A stretch of 64,000 nucleotides of DNA from Burkholderia arboris (GTDB taxonomy: Bacteria > Pseudomonadota > Gammaproteobacteria > Burkholderiales > Burkholderiaceae), in contig NZ_CABVPX010000040.1 of assembly GCF_902499125.1 (NCBI RefSeq), positions 1 through 64,000 on the forward strand, written 5' to 3'. Below the pieces are notes generated by a model. That model saw only the letters and a list, made by a program, of their open reading frames with translations, did no database searches and was not told the origin of the DNA. A program made the translations under genes and the position numbers. Positions 39,200 to 49,124 of this stretch are shown here, piece by piece. Numbering within the stretch: the stretch's first letter is position 1; every line of letters starts with the position of its first letter.

Positions 39200-39925
39200 T
39201 CACGCGCCGGCCTTCTCCCGCGCCGCCTTGCCCGCGGCGGGCAACCCCTGCTCGTGCGTGCGGCGCATCCGCGCAAGACCGTGCGCGACGTGCTCGCGCA
39301 CGAGCGCGACGGCCTTCTCCTCGTCGCCGCCGGCCAGCGCCTGCACGATCTTGTCGTGCTCGGCCGCTGACACCGAGATCGCATCTTCCTCGGCCTCGAT
39401 CGCGGCCTGGCGCAGCAGCCCGAGCTGGCGCACCAGCCGGCGATAGGTATCGGTGAGGTGCGTATTGCCGACACCGACGACCATCGCATCGTGGAACTGC
39501 ACGTTCAGCTCGGTATAGCGCGTAACGTCGTGCGTCTTCGCGGCATCTTTCATCGACTGGATGATACCCTTCAACACCTTCAGCGTATCGGGCGAGATGC
39601 GTTTCGCGAGCGCGCGTGCGACAGATTCGTCGAGCATCGCGCGCACTTCGTAGATTTCCTCGGCCTCGCGCAGCGGCACGACGCGCACGGTCACGCCGCG
39701 GTTCTTCTCGTTGCGCAGCAGGCCGGCCTGCTCGAGCGCACGAAACGCTTCGCGCACGGGGCCGCGCGACACGTTCAGCTTCGTCGCGATCTCGACTTCG
39801 TTGAGCTTCTCGCCGGGCGCGTATTCGCCGGAGACGATCGCGCGCTCGAGCATGTCCTGGACGATCATCGCGAGCGACTGGCTTTGCAGGAGTTCGATGG
39901 CGCTGAGCGCGTTCGGGGAAGTCAT
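39200..39925 (-). CDS. phnR: GntR/FCD-family regulator of phosphonate utilisation PhnR
   Basis: This 241-residue regulator has an N-terminal winged HTH (LNEVEIATKLNVSRGPVREAFRALEQAGLL) and an FCD effector domain with metal-type His/Asp positions (LNVQFHDAMV, AAEHDKIVQAL). A GntR subgroup restricted to AEP operons of Burkholderia, Ralstonia and relatives fits this protein and location. The start MTSPNALSA (39925) follows a strong predicted promoter whose -35 overlaps the TTGTCAACA word, implying self-control. Confidence 0.85.
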   Translation of the reverse strand: MTSPNALSAIELLQSQSLAMIVQDMLERAIVSGEYAPGEKLNEVEIATKLNVSRGPVREAFRALEQAGLLRNEKNRGVTVRVVPLREAEEIYEVRAMLDESVARALAKRISPDTLKVLKGIIQSMKDAAKTHDVTRYTELNVQFHDAMVVGVGNTHLTDTYRRLVRQLGLLRQAAIEAEEDAISVSAAEHDKIVQALAGGDEEKAVALVREHVAHGLARMRRTHEQGLPAAGKAAREKAGA

Positions 39926-39985
39926 GGTCGGGCAGGCAGCAACGCTGCGGTAGAAAACGAGGGCGCCATATCGGCGAATGATCCT

Positions 39986-40016
39986 TATATACCCTCGGCC
40001 CCGCACATTGTCAACA
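39986..40016 (-). promoter_or_regulatory. Promoter of phnR with overlapping operator word
   Basis: On the minus strand TTGACA (complement of 40009-40014) and TATATA (complement of 39986-39991) are spaced by exactly 17 bases. TTGTCAACA at 40008-40016 covers the -35 and repeats the core of the palindrome found between phnA and phnS. Confidence 0.75.
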
Positions 40017-40124
40017 GTTTTCAGTTTCCAATAGCCAATTCCGCCTGCCGGAACGCACCCGGCGGGCGGCGATCGGCGATCGCGGGGCGGGCGAACCTGC
40101 CCCGCCCCGCGCGACGTACGGCCG

Positions 40125-42296
40125 TCAGGCCGTGTGCTTCACCGGCCCCGGATCGCTGTGGCTCGGCCGGCCCGTCTCGACGTGGCCCGCGAAGCGACGC
40201 ACGACCTTGTCCTCACCGCCGCGCAGCGTCGTCGCGGTAATCGTCAGATCGTACCAGCCGTGGCTCGACGACAGCTCGAAGTGCCCCTCGACGCGCTCGC
40301 CCGGCTCCAGCGTGTAGGTGCGCGCATGCGCATGGCTGTACGCGTTGTCGACCGTCACGCGGCACGTCGCGCGGCCGCTGTTGCGCAGTTGCAGGTACAC
40401 GTGGCGGTTGCGCACGTCGTAGCCGATCTTCGCTTCGGGGTTCGCGTGGCGGCCGTCCGCCGCGAGCCGCGTGTTGCCCTGGAACTCGCACAGATAGCCG
40501 TTCGGGCCGTAGGCGGCGAGATGGTACTCGCCGCGCGCGGCCGACGTGCTCCACGTATCGACGAAGCGGTCGTGCGCGGACACCGCATAGCGGCGCGGCG
40601 GCGTTGCCGGGTTGCGGCGGTCGTACACGTAGAACGCGGCGCCGGCATCACCGGTATTCGCGAAATCGAGCGACACGGTGTCGTCATGCGCGCCCACGCG
40701 GCTGTGCACGAACAGCTCATACGGCAGCGCACGCGCCGGACGCGTGCCGGGCTCCTGCGCCGGCATCGACTGCTGCGCGGGCACCTGGTACGCCTGGCCA
40801 GCCGTCGCGATGTGCTGCGGCACCGTGAAGCTCACCGTGCGCGTGTCGGGACGCGCGGAGAAGTCGAATGCCGACGTGAGGTCGCCGCAGATCGACCGGC
40901 GCCAGGCGCTGATGTTCGGCTCCTTCACGCCGAAGCGTGCTTCGAGGAAACGCAGCACCGACGTATGGTCGAACGTCTCCGAGCAGACCCAGCCGCCCTT
41001 CGTCCACGGCGAGATGATGATCAGCGGCACGCGCGGCCCGAGGCCGATCGGCTGGATGCCGCCCGGGTCCGCGCCCGGCACGAGCGGGCTCATTTCGCCC
41101 GGATACTTGTTCAGGTCGAGCAGCTCGTCGCCGAGGTTCGACAGCAGGTTCGACGACACGATGCCCTGTCCGCCCACGCCGCTCGTGACCGGCGGCACCG
41201 GCGGCACGACGTGGTCGAACAGCCCGTCGTTCTCGTCGTAGTTGAGGATGAACACCGTCTTCGCCCACACCTCCGGGTTCGACGTCAGCGCCTCGAGCAC
41301 CATGTTGATGTAGAACGCGCCGTCCGTCGGCGAGGCCTGCGGGTGCTCGCTGTACTTGTACGGCGACACGATCCACGATACCTGCGGCAGCCGGTTCGCC
41401 TGCACGTCGGCCTTCAGCTCGGCGAGCGTGTGATCCGACGCGCCCTTGTCGACCAGCGGGCCGCTCGCGCCTTCCTTCACCTGGAACTTCTTGAAGAACA
41501 TCAGCGAGTTGTCGGTGTAGTTGTCGGTCGGGTCACCCGGAATGCCCGTGCCGCCCTGGTACACCTTCCAGCTGACCTTCGCGTTCTCGAGGCGCTCGGC
41601 ATAGGTCGTCCACGTGTAGCCGTTCACGTCGTCGCGCTCGCCGATGCCCGGGCCGTTCGGCGGGTTGCCGTAGATGTTGCGCGGGTCGACCGTGCCGGTC
41701 CACAGGTAGATGCGGTTCGGCGCCGTGTCGGCGTGCGCGGAACAGAAGTACGAATCGCAGATCGTGAACGCGTCGGCCAGCGCGTAGTGGTACGTGAGAT
41801 CCTGGCGCTTCAGGTAGCCCATCGTCAGCACGTCCTGCTTCTGGTTCACCCACTGGTCCCACTGGCCGTTGTTCCAGGACAGGTGGCCGCTGCTCCAGCC
41901 GTGGTTGGTGCCCGGCTGGAATTCGGTCGTCTGCTTCGGGTCGAGGTAGAACGGCAGCACGTACGGCGCCGACGGATCGAGGCCGCGCGAATGGTAGTTC
42001 TTCGTGAACACCGATGCCGGCGGCTGTTGCCACACCGGCGCGCCGCTCGGCAGCAGGTGCGGACGCGGGTCGTTGAAGCCGCGCACGCCGCGCAGCCCGC
42101 CGAAGTAATGGTCGAACGAACGGTTTTCCTGCATGAAGATCACGACGTGTTCGACGTCGCGGATCGTGCCCGTGCGATAGGCGGCCGGCATCGCCAGCGC
42201 ATTGCGGATCGCGGGCGGGAAGCCCGCATAGGCGGCCATCGCGCCGGCCGACTGCGCGGCGAGGCGAAGGAAATCGCGTCGATTGTTCGAGGACAT
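40125..42296 (-). CDS. plcN: Tat-exported phosphocholine-specific phospholipase C
   Basis: This 723-residue protein begins with a twin-arginine signal (NNRRDFLRLAAQSAGAMAA). The phosphoesterase domain then follows, with EHVVIFMQENRSFDHYFGGLRG (the metal-binding Asn/Glu), the Asp/His sites in FILNYDENDGLFDHVVPP and SETFDHTSVLRFLEARFGV. The C-terminal 200 residues form two small beta domains typical of bacterial PC-PLC. The length and layout match the Burkholderia/Pseudomonas PlcN group; whether it is hemolytic cannot be told from sequence. It is placed between phnR and a LysR gene. Confidence 0.9.
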   Translation of the reverse strand: MSSNNRRDFLRLAAQSAGAMAAYAGFPPAIRNALAMPAAYRTGTIRDVEHVVIFMQENRSFDHYFGGLRGVRGFNDPRPHLLPSGAPVWQQPPASVFTKNYHSRGLDPSAPYVLPFYLDPKQTTEFQPGTNHGWSSGHLSWNNGQWDQWVNQKQDVLTMGYLKRQDLTYHYALADAFTICDSYFCSAHADTAPNRIYLWTGTVDPRNIYGNPPNGPGIGERDDVNGYTWTTYAERLENAKVSWKVYQGGTGIPGDPTDNYTDNSLMFFKKFQVKEGASGPLVDKGASDHTLAELKADVQANRLPQVSWIVSPYKYSEHPQASPTDGAFYINMVLEALTSNPEVWAKTVFILNYDENDGLFDHVVPPVPPVTSGVGGQGIVSSNLLSNLGDELLDLNKYPGEMSPLVPGADPGGIQPIGLGPRVPLIIISPWTKGGWVCSETFDHTSVLRFLEARFGVKEPNISAWRRSICGDLTSAFDFSARPDTRTVSFTVPQHIATAGQAYQVPAQQSMPAQEPGTRPARALPYELFVHSRVGAHDDTVSLDFANTGDAGAAFYVYDRRNPATPPRRYAVSAHDRFVDTWSTSAARGEYHLAAYGPNGYLCEFQGNTRLAADGRHANPEAKIGYDVRNRHVYLQLRNSGRATCRVTVDNAYSHAHARTYTLEPGERVEGHFELSSSHGWYDLTITATTLRGGEDKVVRRFAGHVETGRPSHSDPGPVKHTA

Positions 42297-42524
42297 GAAG
42301 AGAACCCTGTTGTCGATAGGAGTGGGGGCGCCGGTCGAGCGGGGCCGGCGGTGGTACGTTGCCGCTATTACCCCGCACCGGCATGTCCCGGCCGTGACCG
42401 GTTACCGCAGGTTTCTTTTGGTTACCCACAGGATTTTTTGGAAGCGGCGCACGACGCACCTTTCATGCGGCCGACACACGCGTGCGCTACGCTGACGCGC
42501 GATACAGAGGGGAGAAGCCGAGTC

Positions 42525-43442
42525 GTGTTCGATCAGCTGAAGGCGTTCCACGCGACCGTCCGGCAGGGCAGCATCACGCGCGCCGCGCGCCACCTGGGTG
42601 TCAGCCAGCCGACGATTGCCGCGCAGATCCGGCAGGTCGAGCAGGTGTACGGCGTCGAGCTGTTCTACCGCAGCGGCCGCAAGCTCGAGGTGACCGAAAC
42701 GGGCATCGAGCTGCTGCCGCTCGTCGAGAAGATGATCGCGCTCGAGGCGCAGGCCGACATCATGCTGCGCAACGTCGGCGGCCGGTTCGAAGGCCACCTG
42801 CGGATCGGCGCGACGGGCCCGTACTACATCATGGATGCGGTCGGCCGGTTCTCGAGCGCGCATCCGTCGATCGCGCTCACGTGCCGGATCGGCAACTCCG
42901 AGGAAATCCTGCAGGCGCTGCAGGAGTTCCGCATCGACCTCGCCGTCTCGTCGCAGCGCAATGACGCCGACGGCCTCGAACGCAAGGTGATCTCGACCGA
43001 TCCGCTCGTGCTCGTCGTGCACCGCAACCATCCGCTCGCGCGGTTCGACGCGATCGATCCGGCGCAACTCGCCGACGTGCGGCTGCTGATTCGCGAGGAA
43101 GGGTCGGTCACGCGCCGCTGCACGGAGACGATTCTCGCGGCGGCAGGTGTGTCAGCCGTGTCGGTTGCCGAGATCGGCAGCCGCGAAGCGATCCGCGAGG
43201 CAATCCTGCACGGCGTAGGCGGCAGCCTGTTTCCGCTCGGTGAGGCCGAGCGCCATCCTGACCTGCGCGTGATCGCGCTGCGCGGCGTCGATACGACGAT
43301 CGACGAATACGTGTACTACCTGAAAGCGCGCCGCCAGAGCCCCGCGATCGACGCGTTCCTCGCATGCATCCTGCCGGACGGCGCCGAAGCAGCCGGCGCA
43401 TCCGACCACGGACAACCGGCGCGGCGGGCGAACGCGCGCTGA
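42525..43442 (+). CDS. LysR-family regulator, AEP-associated type
   Basis: This 305-residue LysR regulator has HTH TVRQGSITRAARHLGVSQPTIAAQIRQVEQ and the usual effector domain. The wording LFYRSGRKLEVTETGIELLPLVEKM resembles a LysR subgroup associated with AEP catabolic clusters. The start is GTG 42525 with GGGGAG upstream. It is divergent from the phospholipase C gene and 2.5 kb from phnR, so it could control either phosphonate or phospholipid genes. Confidence 0.82.
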   Translation: MFDQLKAFHATVRQGSITRAARHLGVSQPTIAAQIRQVEQVYGVELFYRSGRKLEVTETGIELLPLVEKMIALEAQADIMLRNVGGRFEGHLRIGATGPYYIMDAVGRFSSAHPSIALTCRIGNSEEILQALQEFRIDLAVSSQRNDADGLERKVISTDPLVLVVHRNHPLARFDAIDPAQLADVRLLIREEGSVTRRCTETILAAAGVSAVSVAEIGSREAIREAILHGVGGSLFPLGEAERHPDLRVIALRGVDTTIDEYVYYLKARRQSPAIDAFLACILPDGAEAAGASDHGQPARRANAR

Positions 43443-43537
43443 CCTGCCGCGCGTTCGCCGGTTCCGCATCTGACTGGCGCTTTTCCCGCGCCTTCCCTCG
43501 TTTTTCCTCGTGCCTTCCTTCTGTCGTTGCGCTCACA

Positions 43538-45178
43538 TCATTTCGGCAATGCCGGAATCATCCACGTCAGCACGTGCTGCTGCAGGAACACCAGCACGCC
43601 GAGCAGCAGCGTGAGAATCACGCTGTGCCAGAAGGTGCGCGCAAACACGACACCTTCCTGCCCTTTCAGGTCCGTCGTCGACACGCCCGTCGCGATGTTC
43701 TGCGGCGAGATCATCTTGCCCATCACGCCGCCCGACGAGTTGGTCGCGGCCATCAGCACCGGATCGAGGCCGAGCTGCCGCGCGGCCACGACCTGCAGGT
43801 TGCCGAACAGCGCGTTGCCCGACGTGTCGCTGCCGGACAGGAACACGGCGATCCAGCCGAGCGACGCGGACACCAGCGGGAACAGCGCCCCCGTCGACGC
43901 GACGCCGGTGCCGAGCGTGTAGCTGATCCCCGAGTAGTTCAGCAGGTACGCGAGCCCGACGATCATCATCACCGTGACGATTGCGATCCACGTCTGCCGC
44001 CATGTCTTCACCACGCATTCGACGAACGCGCCGGCGCCGGTGCGCGTGAGCGCGGCCGTGATGATCGCCGACAAGAGGATCGCGGTGCCCGTGCCGAGCG
44101 GCTGGAAGTCCCAGATCGCCGCGTACGGCTTGTGATACAGCGACACGAACACCGCGTTGTGCAGGCCCGGCCACTTGATCTTCACGTCGCCGATCGCCGC
44201 GATGTTCGCGTGCACCCACACGATCACGACCACCGACACGACGATCCACGGCAGCCAGCCGCCGAAGCCCGCGCGCGCGGCGCCGGCCGCGGCAGGCACG
44301 CTGCGCGCGAGCGCGTATTGCGGATCGGGCTGCGGCTTCCACACCTGCAGGAAGCCGATCGTCACGATCAGCGACGTGAGCGACGACAGCACGTCGGTAA
44401 GCTGGTAGCCGAGGAAGTTCGACGTGACGAACTGCGCGAGCGCGAAGCTGGCACCCGACACGAGCAGCGCCGGCCACAGCTTCGAGATCGAGCGCAGCCC
44501 GCCATACGCGCCGACCACGTAGAACGGCAGCAGCAGCGCGAAGAACGGCAACTGGCGGCCGACCATCTGCGCGAGCGTCGCGGGCGGCAACGACGTGACC
44601 GCGCCGAGCACGGTGATCGGCACGCCGAGCGCGCCGAACGCGACCGGCGCCGTGTTGAACAGCAGCGTATAGGTGAGCGCTTCGAGCGCGGGGAAGCCGA
44701 GCGCGATCAGCAGCGCGCTCGTGATCGCGACCGGCGTGCCGAATCCGGAGATCCCTTCGAGCAGACAGCCGAACGAGAACGCGACGACGAGCAGCACGAG
44801 GCGGCGGTCGTCGGGCAGGTTGTCGAGCATCCACTGCCGGAACTGGTCGAAGCGGCCCGACTTCACCGCGATGTTGTACAGCAGCAGCGCGTTGAAGACG
44901 ATCCACATCACCGGCACGACCGCGAGCGCCATGCCGGCGCCGACCGCATTGAACGCGAGCCCGGCCGGCATACCCCACGCGCCGATCGCAACCGCGAGGC
45001 CCGCCACGAGCCCGGCGAGCGACGCTTGCCACGCGGGGCGACGCAGCACGCCGAGCGCGATCAGCGCGACGGCAATCGGGATCGCGGCGACGAGGAACGA
45101 CAGCAACAGCGAGTTGGCAATGGGCGTCAACGGCTGCGCGAAGACGATGCCGGGCGGTAGGGCGTCGGTAGGGTTCAT
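43538..45178 (-). CDS. lldP: L-lactate permease
   Basis: This 546-residue inner-membrane lactate/proton symporter of the LctP family has about 13-14 membrane segments. Family-specific stretches are FGCLLEGISGFGTPVAI, PVAFGALGVPITVLG, and near the end FLSGSDTSGNALFGNLQVV and NSSGGVMGKMISPQNIA. The start MNPTDALPPG at 45178 has GGAG five bases upstream. Three tandem hairpins lie just ahead of that ribosome site. No lactate dehydrogenase gene is next to it. Confidence 0.94.
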   Translation of the reverse strand: MNPTDALPPGIVFAQPLTPIANSLLLSFLVAAIPIAVALIALGVLRRPAWQASLAGLVAGLAVAIGAWGMPAGLAFNAVGAGMALAVVPVMWIVFNALLLYNIAVKSGRFDQFRQWMLDNLPDDRRLVLLVVAFSFGCLLEGISGFGTPVAITSALLIALGFPALEALTYTLLFNTAPVAFGALGVPITVLGAVTSLPPATLAQMVGRQLPFFALLLPFYVVGAYGGLRSISKLWPALLVSGASFALAQFVTSNFLGYQLTDVLSSLTSLIVTIGFLQVWKPQPDPQYALARSVPAAAGAARAGFGGWLPWIVVSVVVIVWVHANIAAIGDVKIKWPGLHNAVFVSLYHKPYAAIWDFQPLGTGTAILLSAIITAALTRTGAGAFVECVVKTWRQTWIAIVTVMMIVGLAYLLNYSGISYTLGTGVASTGALFPLVSASLGWIAVFLSGSDTSGNALFGNLQVVAARQLGLDPVLMAATNSSGGVMGKMISPQNIATGVSTTDLKGQEGVVFARTFWHSVILTLLLGVLVFLQQHVLTWMIPALPK

Positions 45179-45695
45179 CGTGTCTCCAGATGTCGACCCG
45201 AGTTGGCGCTTCAGCGCATACTCGGGTCCCATGCCTTGTGCGGTCGACCCGGGTTGGCGCTTCAGCGCGTACTCGGGTCCCATGCCTTGTGCGGTCGACC
45301 CGGGTTGGCATGCCGATGCCCCGGGTTCGGTACAAGGCGATGTCCTGCAATCACGACGGCGATCAGGCGCTTGTGCGCGCAACGACATCGCACAGCCAAC
45401 CGATCGGTCGCTTAAAAAAGGTTAGGAGGCGCGCGGCGCTTGTACAAGGGGGACAAGCCCGATGCGTGACGACCCGATGCGGCCGTTGCGCCGCACGATG
45501 ACCGGTGGATGGCGGCCGGCTGTCACGTTCGACAGGCAGCCCGGTCATGCCGCCGCCCGCGCAATGTTGCGCGCACGACAAAGGTGACTGACTGCAACGA
45601 GGGTGTTTCGTTTGGCATCCGAAGCCTAGACTGGCTGCATCGATTCCGGCCGGGCCAGACACGGCGCGGCACCGGAACCGCTCGGAGCAAACACG
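45179..45695. other. Leader and intergenic region upstream of lldP
   Basis: It contains the lldP ribosome site, the 51-bp tandem hairpin repeats (separate entry) and about 360 further bases before the DUF4148 gene. I see a run of A (45415-45421) but no promoter I trust and no gene. Confidence 0.5.
45192..45326 (-). repeat. Tandem 51-bp hairpin repeat in the lldP leader
   Basis: Units begin at 45192, 45243 and 45294, exactly 51 bases apart. Units 1 and 2 are near-identical, and each folds as GACCCGAGT-TG-GCGCT-TC-AGCGC-AT-ACTCGGGTC (45195-45228 and 45246-45279; unit 2 has GACCCGGGT). Unit 3 (45298-45326) keeps the two-part stem with different bases: ACCCGG, GGCAT, ATGCC, CCGGGT. All lie in the lldP 5' leader, the nearest ending 17 bases from the ATG. 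Confidence 0.85.
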
Positions 45696-46007
45696 ATGAA
45701 GACGATGAAACACGCGGCATGCGCATTCCTGCTGATCGGCGCAGCCTTCGCCGCCCATGCGCAGTCGGCCTCGACGGTAACGCGCGCGCAGGTCCGCCAG
45801 GAACTCGTGGAACTGCAGGCCGCCGGCTACCGCACGAGCCTCGCAAGCAGTCCCGACTTTCCGGAGAACATGCAGGCGATCATGCAGCGTGCCGCGCAGG
45901 CGCGCGGCGAGGATGCCGGCTACGGCAGCGACAGCCGGGCAAACGTGGAATCAGGCAAGCCGGCGCTGCCGCATGCGATCGATCGCGGCACGTACGCGCA
46001 TCACTGA
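45696..46007 (+). CDS. DUF4148 exported protein
   Basis: This 103-residue product has a signal peptide (MKTMKHAACAFLLIGAAFAAHAQ, cut near residue 23) and the DUF4148 pattern VTRAQVRQELVELQAAGY...ENMQAIMQRAA. Such small proteins are abundant in Burkholderia and have no known function. There is no operon partner. Confidence 0.88.
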   Translation: MKTMKHAACAFLLIGAAFAAHAQSASTVTRAQVRQELVELQAAGYRTSLASSPDFPENMQAIMQRAAQARGEDAGYGSDSRANVESGKPALPHAIDRGTYAHH

Positions 46008-46080
46008 CCGATGACTGAAGGAACCGGATGGATCGCACGGCAGCGGCGCGGCGCACCTGCGCCGGCCGCGTGTGCGCTCG

Positions 46081-47694
46081 TCAGACGCTGAAGCGGTTCA
46101 GCGTATAAGCGCGGTAGGCCGCGACGAACGCGTCGAACGATCCGGCCTCCTTCGCTTCGAGCTCGGCCTGCTCGGCCAGCGACTTCGCGGCGAGCGCCTG
46201 CTCGGTGCGCAGCGTGTCCGCCGACGGCGGATGCGCGCGGAAATGCGCGGCATGCGCTTCGCTCTGCGCGAGCGCGAACCCGAGGAACGACTGGCCGTGC
46301 TCGCGCATCGTGCGCAGCACGCGTGCGGACGGCGTACGTTCCGGATCGGCGAGCTTCTCGCGCTGCGCGGCAATCGCGCGCGCATGCTCGTCGCCACCGC
46401 GGATCTCGTCGAGACGGCGGCCGATGGTTTCGATATCGGCCATCAGCTCGTCCGCCCACTGCTGCATCGTGACCGACTGGCCGTCGCGCGTGAGCGTGAG
46501 CCCCGGCTTGCGGCCTTCCATCGTCACGCTGCCGAAGTTCGCGTTCGCTTCCTTGTACGCCTCGCAGTCGAGCGGCGCGCTTTCGTCCAGCGCGCACGCG
46601 AGCAGGAATGCATCGATGAAGCGCGCGGTTTCCAGCGCGATGCCGGTCGGCTCGAACGGATCGATGTCGAGGCAACGCACCTCGATGTACTGCACGCCGC
46701 GCGACGCGAGCGCATGCAGCGGCCGCTCGCCCGAATACGTGACGCGCTTCGGCCGGATCGTCGAGTAGAACTCGTTCTCGATCTGCAGCACGTTCGTGTT
46801 GATCTGGATCCACTCGCCGTCGCGATGCGTGCCGATGGCCTCGTACGCCGGATACGGTTCGCTCACGGCCTTCGACAGCGCGTCGAGATAGCCCGGCAGC
46901 GTGTTGTAGTCGACGTGCAGCGCGGCCTGGGCCGTCGTGTTCGAGTAGCCGAGATCGCTCATCCGCAGGCTCGTCGCATACGGCAGGTACAACGTATCGG
47001 CGTCGAACGTGTCGAGCTTGTGCGGCTTGCCGCGCAGGAATTTCGTGTCGAGCGCCGGCGACGCACCGAACAGGTACATCAGCAGCCAGCTGCGGCGGCG
47101 GAAGTTGCGGATCTGCGCGAGATAGCGTTCCGACTGGTAATCGACGAGCGTGGCCGTCGAGCCTTCATCCGCGTGCAGGCGCCGCCACACTTCCTCGTGC
47201 AGCGAGTAGTTGTAGTGGATGCCGGCGATGCACTGCATCGTGCGGCCGTAGCGATACGCGAGGCCGCGTCGGTACACCGTCTTCAGGCGGCCGATGTTCG
47301 ACGAGCCGTAATCGGCGATCGGAATCTGGTCGTCGGCCGGCAGCAGGCCCGGCATCGAGTCGTTCCACAGCATCTCGTCGCCGAGCGACGCATACACGTA
47401 GCGATGCAGATCGTCGAGGCGTTCGAGCGTGATCGCGGCGTCGCGCTCGGCAGGCGTGATCAGTTCGATCAGCGCCTCGGAATAGTCGGTCGTCAGCGCC
47501 GGATGCGTGAGCGCCGAACCGAGCGCGCGCGGATGCGGCGTGAACGCGATCATCCCGTCGCGCGTCACGCGCAGGCTTTCCTTTTCGATGCCGCGCAGGC
47601 CGTCGGGCAGATGCTGCCGCGTCGGGCCCGAGCTCAGTGCTTCGAGGCGATTCAGCAGCAGTTCGGACTGGCGGTGAGTCATGGTGTTCGACAT
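46081..47694 (-). CDS. gshA: Glutamate-cysteine ligase GshA (proteobacterial type)
   Basis: GshA joins glutamate and cysteine, the first step of glutathione synthesis. The 537-residue protein resembles the E. coli type: GIEKESLRVTRDG near the N-terminus, TDYSEALIELITP, GIHYNYSL, NFRRRSWLLMYLFGASPA and VRCLDIDPFEPTGI. It ends LNRFSV at 46081. It is monocistronic here; gshB is not in the window. Confidence 0.95.
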   Translation of the reverse strand: MSNTMTHRQSELLLNRLEALSSGPTRQHLPDGLRGIEKESLRVTRDGMIAFTPHPRALGSALTHPALTTDYSEALIELITPAERDAAITLERLDDLHRYVYASLGDEMLWNDSMPGLLPADDQIPIADYGSSNIGRLKTVYRRGLAYRYGRTMQCIAGIHYNYSLHEEVWRRLHADEGSTATLVDYQSERYLAQIRNFRRRSWLLMYLFGASPALDTKFLRGKPHKLDTFDADTLYLPYATSLRMSDLGYSNTTAQAALHVDYNTLPGYLDALSKAVSEPYPAYEAIGTHRDGEWIQINTNVLQIENEFYSTIRPKRVTYSGERPLHALASRGVQYIEVRCLDIDPFEPTGIALETARFIDAFLLACALDESAPLDCEAYKEANANFGSVTMEGRKPGLTLTRDGQSVTMQQWADELMADIETIGRRLDEIRGGDEHARAIAAQREKLADPERTPSARVLRTMREHGQSFLGFALAQSEAHAAHFRAHPPSADTLRTEQALAAKSLAEQAELEAKEAGSFDAFVAAYRAYTLNRFSV

Positions 47695-48164
47695 GGAGAC
47701 GCAAGTGCGTGACGGCCGCGCGCAGAACGCCGCGCGCGGCCGGCTGGATTGTTGGTCGCTTCGTTGGTAGCGGGCACTTTAACATCTCGCCGAAACACGC
47801 GCTTGAGGTGGCTCCAGGCACGGTGCGCGGGCCGGAGCGGGCCGCCGGACGGGGCGATCGCGGTTGTCGTAACCGGTGCGACCGGTTCCAGGCGGCGCGG
47901 ATCGTCACGCCGGCCGGCCGAATTCGTCGGACGGAACGCGAGCAGCGAACAGGTGGCGGCAGGTGCAACCGCGCGGCCGAACCGACCGGAAAACGATGCA
48001 TGCGCCTGCATCGCGCGCGCGACCTCCGGCTGGCGCCGGATTCGATGAATCGCCTCGACGGCCCGCATTCGGCGGGTAGCTTGACGAGGCCAGCCCGGCC
48101 TGCGCAACGGGTTGCATCGCGGCCCGGTCCGGTCGCACCCGGCCGCACCGGGCGGGCGCCGCGC
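47695..48164. other. GC-rich intergenic region with no recognised feature
   Basis: These 470 bases lie between the gshA start and the alkA stop, both minus strand. The open frames on both strands lack ribosome sites and protein-like composition. I see no terminator hairpin with a T run. Confidence 0.5.
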
Positions 48165-49124
48165 TCACCCGCCGCGCGCGCCGCCCGCCCGGTCGGCCAC
48201 TTCGTTCCACAGATGCAGCGCCGCATACGCGCGCCACGGCCGCCAGCCGTCGGTGCGGCGCTTCTGGCTGGCGAGCCGGTCGAGCGCCGGATCGCGCGCG
48301 GCGATCGACTGCATCAGCACGAGATCGGAGGCGGGCCACGCGTCCGGGTCGCGCCACGCGCGCATCGCGATGTATTCGACGGTCCACGGACCGATACCCG
48401 GCAGATCGAGCCACGCACTGCGCAGTGTCGCGAGATCGGCATGCGCGCGATCGACCGGCACGTCGCCGGCCGCCACCGCGCGCGCCACGCCCGTCAGTGC
48501 CGCCACCCGCTTGCCGGGCATCCCGATCTTGTCGAGATCGCACGCGGCCAGCGCGTCGGGGGCCGGGAAACGCCACGCCGGCGCGCCGTCGTCTTCATGA
48601 ATCACCCGCTCGCCGGCCCGTTCGACGAGCCTTCCGACGATCGTCGTCGCGGCCTTCACGCTCACCTGCTGGCCGACGATCGCACGTACCGCCAGCTCGA
48701 ACCCCGACCACGCGCCGGGCACGCGCAACCCCGGCGCGGCCTCGACGAGCGGCGCGAACCACGGATCGCGCGCGAGCCCGCCGCCGATCGCGGCCGGATC
48801 GGCGCCGAGGTCGAACATCGTCGCGACGCGCGCGGCGAACGCATCGTCGACATGGCGCGCGACGGCCCCTTCGACGGTCGCGATCAGGCAATGCTTGCGC
48901 GGATGTTTCGTGACGGTGAGCCGGCCGGCATCGCCGTGCAGGTCGACGATGCGACGGTACACGCCGTCCGCGACCTGCTCGACACCCGGAATCGCGCGCC
49001 CGCTGAAGAAACGCAGCACGCGCGCCCAGTCGTACGGCGCCTTGTAGCGCAGCTCCATCTGCGCGGACGGCGGCACCTGGCCGCCGTTCGCGATGGACGC
49101 AATCGTTGCTTGATCGATGCTCAA
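48165..49124 (-). CDS. alkA: DNA-3-methyladenine glycosylase II (AlkA)
   Basis: AlkA excises alkylated bases. The 319-residue protein has the AlkA N-terminal beta domain (YKAPYDWARVLRFFSGRAIPGVE) and the HhH-GPD domain with AIVGQQVSVKAATTI, helix-hairpin-helix LDLPGIGPWTVEYI and the catalytic Asp in AWPASDLVL. Its ATG overlaps the ada stop (ATGA), so Ada and AlkA are made as one translationally coupled unit. Confidence 0.93.
   Translation of the reverse strand: MSIDQATIASIANGGQVPPSAQMELRYKAPYDWARVLRFFSGRAIPGVEQVADGVYRRIVDLHGDAGRLTVTKHPRKHCLIATVEGAVARHVDDAFAARVATMFDLGADPAAIGGGLARDPWFAPLVEAAPGLRVPGAWSGFELAVRAIVGQQVSVKAATTIVGRLVERAGERVIHEDDGAPAWRFPAPDALAACDLDKIGMPGKRVAALTGVARAVAAGDVPVDRAHADLATLRSAWLDLPGIGPWTVEYIAMRAWRDPDAWPASDLVLMQSIAARDPALDRLASQKRRTDGWRPWRAYAALHLWNEVADRAGGARGG

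Noticed and set aside
40134-42400. Long plus-strand frame opposite the phospholipase C gene
   Set aside because: It joins in frame to the real LysR gene (start 42525) only by chance; the upstream part lacks any domain and a start signal.
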